From positions 124,001 through 188,000 of the forward strand of contig JAKQTP010000212.1 in NCBI GenBank assembly GCA_029563035.1: DNA of 64,000 bases. Reading direction: 5' to 3'. Positions 35,273 to 45,096 of this stretch are shown here, one piece after another; position 1 is the stretch's first letter, and each line of letters starts with the position of its first letter. The position numbers were made by a program, and so were the translations under genes. The DNA is from an archaeon. GTDB lineage: Archaea; Iainarchaeota; Iainarchaeia; CSSED10-239. Under the pieces are notes generated by a model. That model did not search any database. It saw only the letters and a program-made list of their open reading frames with translations, and was not told the DNA's origin.

Positions 35273-37144
35273 TCAGTTTCTTTTTATCTTAAAAATGCCT
35301 AATACGAAAAATAATATTATCAATAGGCAAATAAAGATTATACCAAATAATATTGAATTTCTAAGAGATAACAAACCTAGTAGCTTTGATCTCTCTTTTT
35401 CGGGCTCTTCTGTTAGCTTAAAAAGTATTGGTTGCTCTAAGACATTTCCATTGTTTGCTACAAATCTTAATTTTGCATCAATATCTTCTTTTGGAACATC
35501 TCCGATATTAACCTTTACTGAGATTGTTTTTGTTTCTCCAGGATTTAATGTTATTACTTGATCTGCAACAATATCTACGCCTTGAGGAACATTTGATAAC
35601 TCAATATTGGTGATTGTTACTTTATTTCCTTTATTTCTTAAAGTTATATCAAATTCTTGTGAACTGTTTGGTTCAACTGTTAGTTTTTTAGGATATGATA
35701 ATAATTCTATGTTTATTGTTTCTGAAACCTTAACTACATTAATTGTATATTGTAATTCTTCAGAAAAACCACTTGATTTTCCTTTTATCTTTACATTTAG
35801 AGAAGATAATCTAAGTTGTGTGAATTCTCCTGAAGAAACATATATTGTTAGATATTTGCTTGAATGTTTATCAACATTAATCTTTTTGTTCTCAATTGTT
35901 GCCTTTAAATCGTTATTTGGTAAAAATTCTATTTCTATATCTTCAGATAAATCACCGTTATTTTTAAGTAATATCATAATTGGAAGTGGCTTGCCAATTG
36001 TAAGATTTAGATTTGGTTCACTTAGGCTTTCTACTTTAAAACCATATTTTGGATTTACTATTAATTTCACGGTTTTTGAAATTGACTTAAGGCCGTCAAA
36101 AAAGTCTAATTTTATATTATAGGTTCCTGACCTGCAGTCTTCTGAAACATTAAATGTAAATTTAATAGTTTTACTTTGATTAGGCTCTAATGTAAATTTA
36201 CGATTAGAGATATCAACATATATTCCAGAATTAACATTATCTTCTGAAATATAAAATGTTCTGGTTGTGTTAGAAATGTTTTTCAAAGTATAAGAAAGGG
36301 TTTTACTTTGCCCTTTACTTATGTTTTGGGTGGTTGTTGCAGGTCCTGACACAGTAAAATCATTGTTTGGCTCTGGGCAATCTTCTGCATAAAGTGAAAA
36401 TTCTTTTGTTACTTCTATCTTCTCATTTTTTATTCTTAAGGTTAAATCTAATTTTTCTTTATCTGTTACATTGTCTGAAACAATCACAGAATAATCTATT
36501 TCTTTTTCATCTTTTAAATATACTGGATTAGAATATTCTGAACTTATTACTAATTTTGGACTGCTTAAATAAATGTTGTATAGTCCATCACTATAGTCGT
36601 TCTCTATATCAAGAGTTATTGTGTTTGTTCTACCGATACAAACATTTGTATTTGAGATATCTACTGAAAACTCTCCATCTTCTTCATCTTCTGTAACTTC
36701 TATATCTTGTCTAAATTGCTTTATTTCTTGATTTTCTGAATTTAGTAATTTGATATAAACTATTACTTCAGAATGTGATTCCTCAAGAGCAGAAACATAA
36801 AAAGAACCAGTAAATTCTGAATTCTCTGGAAGAGTGTATTTCTTAGAATAATTACACTCTAACTCATCTTCTTCACAATCTACCCAAACATGTATTTTTG
36901 CAACAAAGGAATTGTTGTTCTTAATTGTAAAACCTATCTTTGTGCTGGTGTCTTGCATTAAGGAGTAGGTTTCCTTATCAAAGACAAAGTCAATATTTTC
37001 TATTTTTGGCTCATTTGTTTCCGCAAAAACTGCTCTTGCAGTAAATACAGACAATAAAATAAATATACCAATAATAAGATACTTTAATTTATTGTGATTT
37101 GGTTTTTTATAATATTTTTGAAAATCATTTAATTTTGTTTGCAT
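35273..37144 (-). CDS. Exported multi-domain Ig-like (NEW3/CARDB-type) surface protein
   Basis: About 623 residues: N-terminal signal/anchor (KLKYLIIGIFILLSVFTARAVFA), several beta-sandwich domains with the archaeal NEW3 pattern (for example LEPNQSKTIKFTFNVSE, LNPGETKTISVKVNIGD), and one C-terminal helix (ILFGIIFICLLIILFFVLGIF) with a basic end. Two Cys-containing loops (CEEDELEC; NVCIG) may form disulfides. ATG 37144 has better spacing to GAGG than ATG 37150. It follows a smaller similar gene by 14 bp. Confidence 0.75.
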   Translation of the reverse strand: MQTKLNDFQKYYKKPNHNKLKYLIIGIFILLSVFTARAVFAETNEPKIENIDFVFDKETYSLMQDTSTKIGFTIKNNNSFVAKIHVWVDCEEDELECNYSKKYTLPENSEFTGSFYVSALEESHSEVIVYIKLLNSENQEIKQFRQDIEVTEDEEDGEFSVDISNTNVCIGRTNTITLDIENDYSDGLYNIYLSSPKLVISSEYSNPVYLKDEKEIDYSVIVSDNVTDKEKLDLTLRIKNEKIEVTKEFSLYAEDCPEPNNDFTVSGPATTTQNISKGQSKTLSYTLKNISNTTRTFYISEDNVNSGIYVDISNRKFTLEPNQSKTIKFTFNVSEDCRSGTYNIKLDFFDGLKSISKTVKLIVNPKYGFKVESLSEPNLNLTIGKPLPIMILLKNNGDLSEDIEIEFLPNNDLKATIENKKINVDKHSSKYLTIYVSSGEFTQLRLSSLNVKIKGKSSGFSEELQYTINVVKVSETINIELLSYPKKLTVEPNSSQEFDITLRNKGNKVTITNIELSNVPQGVDIVADQVITLNPGETKTISVKVNIGDVPKEDIDAKLRFVANNGNVLEQPILFKLTEEPEKERSKLLGLLSLRNSILFGIIFICLLIILFFVLGIFKIKRN

Positions 37145-37158
37145 AAACATTTCCTCTT

Positions 37159-37998
37159 TTATTTTCTATACACATATTTAATATATTTTGTTGAGAAAGA
37201 TAAAATTACAATTATTAAAATACCAACTAAAATTATTTGAAAGATTGTGGAATTTAAAATTGATTTTATATCTATATTTTTTGCAAAAGAAACTAAACCA
37301 GTAACAACAGAAGTTACTTGTTTCTTGTTTTGTTCTGGTTCTTCTTTTTTTGGCAACTCTAGATCAACAAAGCCATAAACTCCATTACATCTGTATTCTA
37401 TCTTTGTTTCTCTTAAATCTGTTTTAAAAACTCTAACTATTTTTGTTTCTACATCGCTTGTAGCAATTACTACTCCTATTGGAGAATCTAAATTTACATC
37501 TTTTATACCTATTATGTTGATTTCTTGATCTTTATCACTAGAATTTTTAAAAGTTAAATCTAAACTATAGTTGTCTGTTTCTTTAACATAAACTATTGTG
37601 TGCTGTAAATCAATTGGACAAATTCTATTTGCTTTCTGGATAATTTCAAAATCTATTTTTTTAGAATTTTGTAAATACATTAACTCAATGCTTACTTTAT
37701 AGGTAGAATCCAAAACATTTTCTAGAGGAGAAATAACAAAAGTAATTTCTTTAGATTCGTTTGGGTTAAGAGTTATTTTGTCTTCTGAGAAATAAGACTC
37801 ATAAGGGGAAGTATAGGATACCAAAGAATATGTTTGTGCAGTAGAATATGGATTGTAAATATAAAGAGTAGCAGAGACAGGGGCATCAACTACTGTTACT
37901 TTTTTTGGAAAAGAAACTGTAGGGGAGTTATCTGCATAAATTAATTGCAAAGATAATAAGGTCACCATTATAAATAAAAATACTTTTTTCTTAATCAT
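37159..37998 (-). CDS. Exported Ig-like membrane-anchored protein
   Basis: At 279 residues: signal peptide (KKVFLFIMVTLLSLQLIYA), two beta-sandwich domains (LNPNESKEITFVISPLE typical of NEW3-like folds; the second with a Cys pair), and a C-terminal transmembrane helix (about 252-272). It is the first gene of a two-gene operon with the larger surface protein and may be its partner on the cell exterior. Confidence 0.72.
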   Translation of the reverse strand: MIKKKVFLFIMVTLLSLQLIYADNSPTVSFPKKVTVVDAPVSATLYIYNPYSTAQTYSLVSYTSPYESYFSEDKITLNPNESKEITFVISPLENVLDSTYKVSIELMYLQNSKKIDFEIIQKANRICPIDLQHTIVYVKETDNYSLDLTFKNSSDKDQEINIIGIKDVNLDSPIGVVIATSDVETKIVRVFKTDLRETKIEYRCNGVYGFVDLELPKKEEPEQNKKQVTSVVTGLVSFAKNIDIKSILNSTIFQIILVGILIIVILSFSTKYIKYVYRK

Positions 37999-38106
37999 AT
38001 TTATCTCTTTTTTTATGTTATTAACTTTTTCCAGTTATAATATATAATTTACTGTGGAGAAAGGCTTATAAACATGATTTATTCTTAAAAAAAGAGAAAA
38101 ATGGCA

Positions 38107-41100
38107 TTATCTAGCCATATCTAGACCAATAACAGAAGAATTGCCTTTTAGAGTTACACCAATTATTTGGTTTGCACCAGATACAATTGTGCTGTTGTGG
38201 GTTATACAGATGACAGCTACTGATTTAGATAGCTCCTTGATATAATTTAGGAGATTCTCTGAGTTTTGATCATCTAAAGAAGCATCAACTTCATCAAGAA
38301 TATAGAATGGAGATTTCCTATAAGCATGAACTGCAAAGATAACTGCAAGAGCAGTTATTGTTTTTTCTCCGCCAGAGATGATGTCTATACTTTTTTTTTG
38401 ACCATTCTTTATTATGTTAATTATCAATTGAGAAGTCAAAGGATCATCACCTAAAAGTTCAAGACTTCCTTTTAAAGTATTAGACATTTTTGAGATTACT
38501 GTCTTAAATTCTGCATTAACCTTATTGAAACAATCCATAAATATAGTTGTCTTTTTCAAATTTATTTCATCTAACATTGCTTCAACTTGTGCTTTTTCTG
38601 CAACTATGATATCAAATTTCTGCATAATCTCTGAATATTCCTTTGCCAGCTTTTCATAGGAATCTATTGCATTGAAGTTAATGTTGCCTAGAGCATTCTT
38701 GTCTCTTTTTATGGCTCTAAGCTTTGAGTAAAGCTGTTCTATTGTAAATTCAACGGTCTCATATTTGTCTTTAACCTCAAGCATTTTAATATTTTGATCT
38801 GCTTGAAGAACTTTGCTTTTTAATGTGTTAATGTTTAATCTTGCATCATTGATTACAAGATTAATTTCTGAAATAGAAACATCAATCTCATGTATCTGCT
38901 GATTAATCAAAGAAGACTCTTGAGAAACATTTGATTTTTTTTGAAACATTTCTTGTTTTTTCTGGTCTTCAGTTTGGAATTTTTTGTTTATCTCTTTTAT
39001 CTTGTTGTCTATCTCTATTATCTGATCACTATAATTGTTCATCTGTTTTTGAAGTTCTTTAATTTTAGAATTATTAATATCTATAAGACTAGATTTGCTA
39101 TCAATCTTTTCTCTTACTGTTTTTTCTTCAGCTTTCTTAGAGATTAAACTTTGCTCTAAGATGTTTGTTTCTGAGACTAAAGAATCATAATCGTCCCTTA
39201 AGGTGGTTTGAGCACCTATACTTAAGGTCTTTAGCTTGTCTTCTATCTCTTGCTTCTCTTTTCTTAGAGTAATAAGCACATTATCAAGGGCAGAGGTTTG
39301 GTCTTTGATCTGTCCAAGATTTTGTGTAATAGATTTAAGGGTTGTTGTGCTTGTGCTTGCTGATTTTATATCATCTGTTTTTTCAATAATTTCATCAAGA
39401 GCAGCAATGTTAGTGTTAAGCTTTACTTGTAAATCTGTTAGCTCTTTGTTTTTCTCAAAATGCTCTTTATTGCTTGTTTCACGACTTTTAATGATCTCTA
39501 AAATCTTAGAATTTGCGAGTTCAAGCTCCTTTTCTATTGCTACAATTTTGCTTTCAAGCTCTTTTGGGTCTTTAATCAATATCTTCTTATAACAAAAGCC
39601 ATCAAAGTAAAAGCCATCGATGCTTTGTGCTTTAGTCTTAATGCCTGTGTGTTCAAAAAATTTCTTTGATAGCTCTTTTTCAGATGCCCCTAAAGTTGTT
39701 AAAACTACAAAATTAATGTTTGTGTGTTCTCCAATTTCTTTAATAATTTTAGAGATATCCTTAGAGTCCTTTAAAACAACATAATTAGAGTAGATGGATT
39801 TTTGAGATTTCTCAAGAGTAACAAATTCATCTAAAAAGCCAATAAAGCTATTGTGTTTTTTAAGACTTGATTTTAGCTTTTCTCTTTTATCAAGCGCTAA
39901 GGAAGTAAAAGACAGATCCTTTTTGAAACCATTTAGCTCTATGGTCTTTTGAGATATTTTTTTCTGAAGATCTTCTTTTTCCTTTTCTTCTGTTTTTAAT
40001 TTTTGGATTAATTTTGAGATTTCGCTTTCAAGAGTTGCTATTTCTTTTCTTTGTTTTGAGATGGTGCCTTCAATTTCTTTTTTTCTTTCAAGCAGGGCTT
40101 TTGATTCAGCTTCTTTTTCCTTGCTTTGTTTTTCAATAGTTTCTTTTTGAAACTCATAAGCTGATATTTTTGTTTTATTTGAGAAAAAATCCTCTTGTTT
40201 TTTAGTTATTTCTTTATTTAGGCTTGAAAGTCTTGTGTAAAGCTCTTCTTGAATCTTTCTAACTCCTTCAAATTCCTTAGAGTGCTTCTTTATCTGTTCT
40301 TTAAGGTTGTCTCTTGTTTTAGATTTTAGCTTTAATTTTTCTTCTTGTTCATTAATTATTGTCTTAATTAACTGCTCTTCTTTTTTAAGTTCTGAAAGCT
40401 CACCTGACAGCTTTTGATTTTCGTTTTCTAAATATTCTATATTTTCCTTTTTTAGATTAAAATTATTTTGAATAATCTCTTTGTTTGCTTTGTTCTCAGA
40501 AAGCTCTCTGCCAACTGTTGATTGTACTTTTTCAGAATGGGCAATTAAATCATTATTAATATTTTCTAGTTTATTTTCATATTCAGATATCTTTAGCAAC
40601 AGTTCTTTTTTGTTCTGGTTTTTAACATCAATATCACTAACAAGTTTTGTGATTTTTGCTTCTTCTAGGAATAACTCGCTATTGTATTCATCTATTTGCT
40701 TATTGTATAGGTTATAGCTGTAGATTTGTTCTAAACTATCAAGTTCTTTAAACTTTAATGCTGCTTCTCTTTCTGCAGATAATTGTTCAACATATGGTTT
40801 TCTTTCGTTTAAGGCAATTGATACCTTTTCTAATCTTTTATTTACTTTATCAAGATTATCTTGTGCTTCTTTTTTTCTTTCATCAAATAAAGAAATGCCT
40901 GAAATATCTTCAACTATTTTTCTTCTTTCCTCTGGGTTCATGTTGATGATCTTTGTAACATCCCCCTGCTGAACTGTATAATAGCCATCAGCAGTTATTC
41001 CTGTTTCCTCTAAGAAAGATGTGATCTCGTTTAGTGCTTTTCTTTTACCATCAAGATAACATACAGATTTGCCAGATTCGTCTATTTCTCTAATAATATC

Positions 41101-41358
41101 TATATCTTTGCCTTCGTGGTTAAAGACAACCCTGACTCTTGCTGTTCTTTCTTTAGCAGATTGATTAACAAGATTAGCTGTCTTATCAACTCTTAGTCTT
41201 TTTAAAGAAGTAGAGCCAAATGCAAAAATAAGAGCATCAATAATGTTGCTTTTACCAGACCCGTTAGGGCCAACAATAACCTGAAAGCCTGATTTAAAAG
41301 GTATGCTTGCGTAGTCAAAAGATTTGAAATTCTTCAGCACAAGCTCTTTTATATGCAT
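38107..41358 (-). CDS. smc: SMC chromosome-segregation ATPase
   Basis: At 1083 residues: N-terminal Walker A GPNGSGKSNIIDAL (about 30-43), long coiled coil, hinge around 480-600, a second coiled coil, and a C-terminal signature IISGGEKTITALAV with Walker B FYILDEVDASLDD. It is somewhat shorter than typical SMC (about 1170). It forms a dimer that loops DNA; no ScpA/ScpB gene is seen nearby. Confidence 0.95.
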   Translation of the reverse strand: MHIKELVLKNFKSFDYASIPFKSGFQVIVGPNGSGKSNIIDALIFAFGSTSLKRLRVDKTANLVNQSAKERTARVRVVFNHEGKDIDIIREIDESGKSVCYLDGKRKALNEITSFLEETGITADGYYTVQQGDVTKIINMNPEERRKIVEDISGISLFDERKKEAQDNLDKVNKRLEKVSIALNERKPYVEQLSAEREAALKFKELDSLEQIYSYNLYNKQIDEYNSELFLEEAKITKLVSDIDVKNQNKKELLLKISEYENKLENINNDLIAHSEKVQSTVGRELSENKANKEIIQNNFNLKKENIEYLENENQKLSGELSELKKEEQLIKTIINEQEEKLKLKSKTRDNLKEQIKKHSKEFEGVRKIQEELYTRLSSLNKEITKKQEDFFSNKTKISAYEFQKETIEKQSKEKEAESKALLERKKEIEGTISKQRKEIATLESEISKLIQKLKTEEKEKEDLQKKISQKTIELNGFKKDLSFTSLALDKREKLKSSLKKHNSFIGFLDEFVTLEKSQKSIYSNYVVLKDSKDISKIIKEIGEHTNINFVVLTTLGASEKELSKKFFEHTGIKTKAQSIDGFYFDGFCYKKILIKDPKELESKIVAIEKELELANSKILEIIKSRETSNKEHFEKNKELTDLQVKLNTNIAALDEIIEKTDDIKSASTSTTTLKSITQNLGQIKDQTSALDNVLITLRKEKQEIEDKLKTLSIGAQTTLRDDYDSLVSETNILEQSLISKKAEEKTVREKIDSKSSLIDINNSKIKELQKQMNNYSDQIIEIDNKIKEINKKFQTEDQKKQEMFQKKSNVSQESSLINQQIHEIDVSISEINLVINDARLNINTLKSKVLQADQNIKMLEVKDKYETVEFTIEQLYSKLRAIKRDKNALGNINFNAIDSYEKLAKEYSEIMQKFDIIVAEKAQVEAMLDEINLKKTTIFMDCFNKVNAEFKTVISKMSNTLKGSLELLGDDPLTSQLIINIIKNGQKKSIDIISGGEKTITALAVIFAVHAYRKSPFYILDEVDASLDDQNSENLLNYIKELSKSVAVICITHNSTIVSGANQIIGVTLKGNSSVIGLDMAR

Positions 41359-41478
41359 TGTTTATTCCCTTTGTTTTGTATTTTATAGATATAACTAAAT
41401 TAGAATATATACTTATAATATATTATATAAAGAGTATTTAAATATAATGTTTGAAAAAATTACTACCATCAATAAATA

Positions 41479-41561
41479 TCATCACTCGTTTTAAAGAATC
41501 AGACATTTAAATCACATTAGAAATCCTGCCATCACGAATCGAAATGATTCGCAACAACAGG
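41479..41561. other. Structured element in the smc/Nudix intergenic region
   Basis: The 263-bp gap between smc and the Nudix gene contains a dyad at 41525-41561: outer CCTG/CAGG and inner CGAATC/GATTCG around GAAAT. On the minus strand GTGATGA (41479-41485) and CTGA (41499-41502) resemble C and D' boxes, but a full C/D set is not evident. It could be a small RNA or a regulatory hairpin. Confidence 0.3.
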
Positions 41562-41621
41562 GAGTTAATTATAAATATATTATAGCGATATGTTTTTAAA
41601 GATTAAAATTGTTTGTTTTCT

Positions 41622-42083
41622 TTAAAACTTATATCCAAAAAAGCTAGTTTTAAATAATTCTACAAGAGTTTTAACATTAGGTGCTAGATTATATTCTTCC
41701 AAATCTTTAACAGCAACATATTTGGCTTTAGAAAACACGTGTTTTTCTGTAATCCTTGGTTGTTTTGTTGATTCTCCAATAAAGTTATAGCTTCTTCTTT
41801 TTATTTTATCTGGAGTTTCAAAATCAATATAAAAAGGAGGATATTTTAATATTTTTGGCTTAATATTTACTTCCTCAAAAACTTCTCTAAGAGCAGCATT
41901 TTTTAAAGTTACATTTTTTGTTTTTCCTGCATCTAAAAGTTTAATTTTTCCACCAGGAAGTTCCCAATGTTTTTTGTCTTTTCTTTCTACTAGAAGAATC
42001 TTGTCTTTATTAAATATAATAATTCCTGAATTAACAACTCTCTCATCTTCTAAATATTTATCTATAAGTTTATTGTATTTCAT
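41622..42083 (-). CDS. Nudix hydrolase
   Basis: About 153 residues. The Nudix box is recognisable as LPGGKI, an insertion, then LREVFEEVNI (REVxEE core). The insertion of about ten residues between the Gly and the helix is unusual. It probably cleaves a nucleoside diphosphate derivative. ATG 42083 is used because the longer frame begins with TTG inside the serS end. It follows serS closely. Confidence 0.8.
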   Translation of the reverse strand: MKYNKLIDKYLEDERVVNSGIIIFNKDKILLVERKDKKHWELPGGKIKLLDAGKTKNVTLKNAALREVFEEVNIKPKILKYPPFYIDFETPDKIKRRSYNFIGESTKQPRITEKHVFSKAKYVAVKDLEEYNLAPNVKTLVELFKTSFFGYKF

Positions 42084-42088
42084 AAAAA

Positions 42089-43378
42089 TCAAAAAATATC
42101 ATTTTTCTTTATCTCTGTCTTTCCATACATGTACTTCTGTAGCACTTTTGGTATCTTAATTGTTCCTTCTTTTGTCTGGTGGTTTTCAAGTATTGCAACA
42201 AGTGCACGAGAGGTTGCTATCGCTGTGTCATTTAAAGTATGAACATAATATTTCTCGCCTTGTCTTGTCTTTGCTTTGATATTAAGCCTTACTGCCTGAG
42301 CACTTGTTAGATTACTACAAGAAGCCACTTCAATATACTTGTTGTTTCTTGGAGACCATACCTCGACATCTGCTCCTCTGTGCTTTAAGTCCCCTAAATC
42401 TCCAGTACAGCTCTCTAATATTCTTGTTGGAAGCTCAAGAGAAACAAAAAGCTTAACTGTATTTTTAAGAAGCTCGTTATAGGCCTTTTCTGATTCTTCT
42501 GGCTTACAGATGATTATCTGTTCAACCTTATCAAACTGATGTAATCTAAACAAGCCCCTTTCATCTAGACCATGAGAACCGATTTCTTTTCTAAAACAAG
42601 ATGAAAAACTAAAGATCTTTATTGGCAATTTTTCCTCATCAATAGTTTTATCTACAAACATAGAGATTAATGGATGTTCTGAAGTTGCAATCAGATACAA
42701 GTCTTCGTCTTCAATCTTATAAGCCATATCTCTAAAAAAAGTAAAATCAACAGAGCCTTCACATGCTCTTTTGTTTATCATTTGTGGTGGAAGAACATAA
42801 ACATATCCTTTCTTATGTAAAAAATCAGAAGCATAATTGATTAATGCCCTATTAAGTAATGCCAAATCACCTTTAAGATAATAGAAGCCTTTTCCTGAAA
42901 CATTTCTTGATGCCTCAAAATCTGCGATATTAAGCATTTCTGCAATTTCTCCGTGATTTATTACTTCAAAGTCTAATTTTTTTGGTTCTCCAAATCTTTT
43001 GACTTCTTTATTCTCTGTTTCATCTTTGCCAATTGGTGTTTTTTTTGAAATTATGTTTGGTATTTTCTTTTGAATATCTATTATTTTTTCATAAAGTTCT
43101 CTTTGTTTATCATCTATGACTTTTATTTTTTCTGGCAAAAGCCTAGCTTCTGCAAGCAAGTCATCTATTGGCAACCCTTTTTGCTTGTTTTCTGAGATCT
43201 TATCAGTAACTGTGTTTCTTTTGTGTTTTAAGTCATTAGCTAATTGTATGTTTTGTCTATATTCTTCATCAAGCTTTATGACTTCATCAACTAAAGGAAG
43301 AAGATACTCTTTATTCTTATTCTTAATATTTTCTTTTACTTTTTTTATATTTTCTCTAATAAATTTCATCTCTAACAT
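42089..43378 (-). CDS. serS: Seryl-tRNA synthetase
   Basis: About 429 residues of the common SerRS type (not the rare methanogen type): N-terminal coiled-coil arm (about 30-110), class II motif 2 FRKEIGSHGLDERGLFRLHQF, and motif 3 ATSRALVAILENHQ. ATG 43378 (MLEMKFIREN) matches the family start and has GTGAT just before it; a GTG three codons earlier is possible. Confidence 0.95.
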   Translation of the reverse strand: MLEMKFIRENIKKVKENIKNKNKEYLLPLVDEVIKLDEEYRQNIQLANDLKHKRNTVTDKISENKQKGLPIDDLLAEARLLPEKIKVIDDKQRELYEKIIDIQKKIPNIISKKTPIGKDETENKEVKRFGEPKKLDFEVINHGEIAEMLNIADFEASRNVSGKGFYYLKGDLALLNRALINYASDFLHKKGYVYVLPPQMINKRACEGSVDFTFFRDMAYKIEDEDLYLIATSEHPLISMFVDKTIDEEKLPIKIFSFSSCFRKEIGSHGLDERGLFRLHQFDKVEQIIICKPEESEKAYNELLKNTVKLFVSLELPTRILESCTGDLGDLKHRGADVEVWSPRNNKYIEVASCSNLTSAQAVRLNIKAKTRQGEKYYVHTLNDTAIATSRALVAILENHQTKEGTIKIPKVLQKYMYGKTEIKKNDIF

Positions 43379-43472
43379 AAATATCACACAAAATAAATAT
43401 TAGATAAAATAATAAGAACAAAAGAATATAAAAAGCTTTATTTTAGTAAAAAATAGAAATTAAAAAGAAGAA

Positions 43473-44012
43473 CTAGTCTTCTTCACAATCTTTGCTATGC
43501 TCATGTTCTGAACAATCGCTTTCACAACTAGAACAATGTCCGCCACAAGAATGTGCCATCATTTCTTCTTCAAGTTTTTTTCCTTCTTCTTCTGACAAGA
43601 TTTCAAGAAGCTTTACTTTAAAAGTCAGGTTTTTGCCAGCAAGTGGATGATTCAAGATAGCATCAATTGTGCTTTCTTCGATTTTTTTAATCTCTATAGC
43701 AAGTGGGCCAATACCTGACATCACAACTATTTCTTTGCCTTCTTCTAAGTCACTTATGCCTGCAAGAAGCTCTTTTGGAAGCTTAGCGATTTCTGTATTT
43801 TTTGGTCCATAACCCTCTTCAAAAGGAATCTTTATTTTTTTCTCCTCGCCAATCTTCATACCTATGACTCCATTATCAAAGCCAGGAATTACCATGCCAA
43901 CTCCAACTTTAAACTTTAAAGGTTCTCTGCCTTTGCTTGAATCAAATATTTGGCCATCATCAAGAATCCCTTCATATTCTACTGATATCCAATCATTTTC
44001 TTTAACACTCAT
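43473..44012 (-). CDS. FKBP-type peptidyl-prolyl isomerase, SlyD-like with Cys/His tail
   Basis: At 179 residues the FKBP domain (VEYEGILDDGQIFDSS, GVGMVIPGFDNGVIGMKIGE, NHPLAGKNLTFKV) is interrupted by an insert-in-flap chaperone domain as in SlyD. The last 30 residues contain six Cys and four His (for example SCGGHCSSCESDC), a likely metal-binding tail. It should fold proteins and may buffer nickel, zinc or copper. Confidence 0.9.
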   Translation of the reverse strand: MSVKENDWISVEYEGILDDGQIFDSSKGREPLKFKVGVGMVIPGFDNGVIGMKIGEEKKIKIPFEEGYGPKNTEIAKLPKELLAGISDLEEGKEIVVMSGIGPLAIEIKKIEESTIDAILNHPLAGKNLTFKVKLLEILSEEEGKKLEEEMMAHSCGGHCSSCESDCSEHEHSKDCEED

Positions 44013-44106
44013 TTAATTTCAGCTCCTTTTCTAAAATAAGAACATAATTCAAATTTATCCTAAATAATTAAAAAAAGAACCTGCAATTGTTTGCAGGAAA
44101 CTAATT

Positions 44107-44295
44107 TTATTTCTTCATCTTATATACAATGAAGTAAACTATAGCAGTCAAAATACTAAATAATATTGCTGCGATTGTCCAAAGTATTTTTATTTCTACT
44201 TTTAACTTTTTGTTATTTGTGAATACATCATATATTACCCAGATTGCACAAATTAATGCAACAACTCCTAATAGTGTATTTAACAATGATGCCAT
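44107..44295 (-). CDS. Small PLDc_N-like membrane protein
   Basis: The 62 residues form two helices (about 7-27 and 36-57) with the IWVIYDVFTNNKK turn typical of the PLD-nuclease N-terminal (PLDc_N) domain family. Function is unknown. It stands alone between FKBP and GNAT genes on the same strand. Confidence 0.65.
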   Translation of the reverse strand: MASLLNTLLGVVALICAIWVIYDVFTNNKKLKVEIKILWTIAAILFSILTAIVYFIVYKMKK

Positions 44296-44378
44296 TTTTA
44301 AAAAACCCCCTTTATGTTATAATTCTAATATAATTTATTGAAGAATAACGTTTATAAATGGTTTTATTACTAAAAAAA

Positions 44379-44906
44379 TTATAACTTTAAAAAATAATGA
44401 TTTAACACAATTTTATTTTTTCTTCTTTTACTTCTTGCTTTTTTTGTAAAAGTAAAACCACATTCTCTTATGTTTTTCTCTGAAATTTTATTTAATGGGT
44501 TTACATTAATTAAGGCGTATTTTAATTTTATTTTTTTGAAATATTCTATTCTTTTATTTATTAGAAACCTCTGCAAGCCATAACCTCTAAATCTTGGCGA
44601 AACAGCAGCAGCTAAAAGAACTGCTGCCTTTTCTATTTGTTTTTCTGTTAAATAGTAATTTTTTGCTTCTTCTTTATTTATTTGTAATCCCATTCCTGCC
44701 CAAGCAACCAATTTATCCTTATAAAAAACAACCCATATCTTTCGACCACAAGACATCATGTTCTTAAGCATTTTTTTTGTGTGTCTAAAATAGAAATCAG
44801 GATTTACTTTTTTATAGATATTTATATCAAATCTGTTTAGTATATCGATATCTTTTTCAGTTGCAAAACGATAGGTAAATATTTTATCTTTTAGTTTTAA
44901 TTTCAT
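44379..44906 (-). CDS. GNAT-family N-acetyltransferase
   Basis: At 175 residues: AAVSPRFRGYGLQRFLI is the acetyl-CoA motif A (RxxGxG/L form), followed by the NPLNKISEKNIRECGF helix that closes GNAT domains. The C-terminus is basic. The substrate is unknown. Confidence 0.8.
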   Translation of the reverse strand: MKLKLKDKIFTYRFATEKDIDILNRFDINIYKKVNPDFYFRHTKKMLKNMMSCGRKIWVVFYKDKLVAWAGMGLQINKEEAKNYYLTEKQIEKAAVLLAAAVSPRFRGYGLQRFLINKRIEYFKKIKLKYALINVNPLNKISEKNIRECGFTFTKKARSKRRKNKIVLNHYFLKL

Positions 44907-44950
44907 TATTTTTCAATAATTTCTTTTTTAGTTTATTATAATTAAATTCT

Positions 44951-45043
44951 TTATCTAATACTTGTTTTTAATGGTCTTAAAATCAAATTTTCTGCTTCTA
45001 AAATTTTGGTTTTATATTTATTAATAAATTCTTGATTTTTCAT
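44951..45043 (-). pseudogene. Remnant of a RimJ/RimL-like acetyltransferase start
   Basis: A 30-codon frame from ATG 45043 contains ILEAENLILRPLKTS, which matches the opening strand of RimJ/RimL-type GNATs (ILETERLILRPL). It then stops at TAA, with no continuation found in the following bases. It is either a decayed gene or a chance resemblance. It lies just upstream of an intact GNAT gene. Confidence 0.35.
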
Positions 45044-45096
45044 ATATTATTTAATTTACAAAGTATTTAAAATTACTAATGTTCTTACTATTTACT

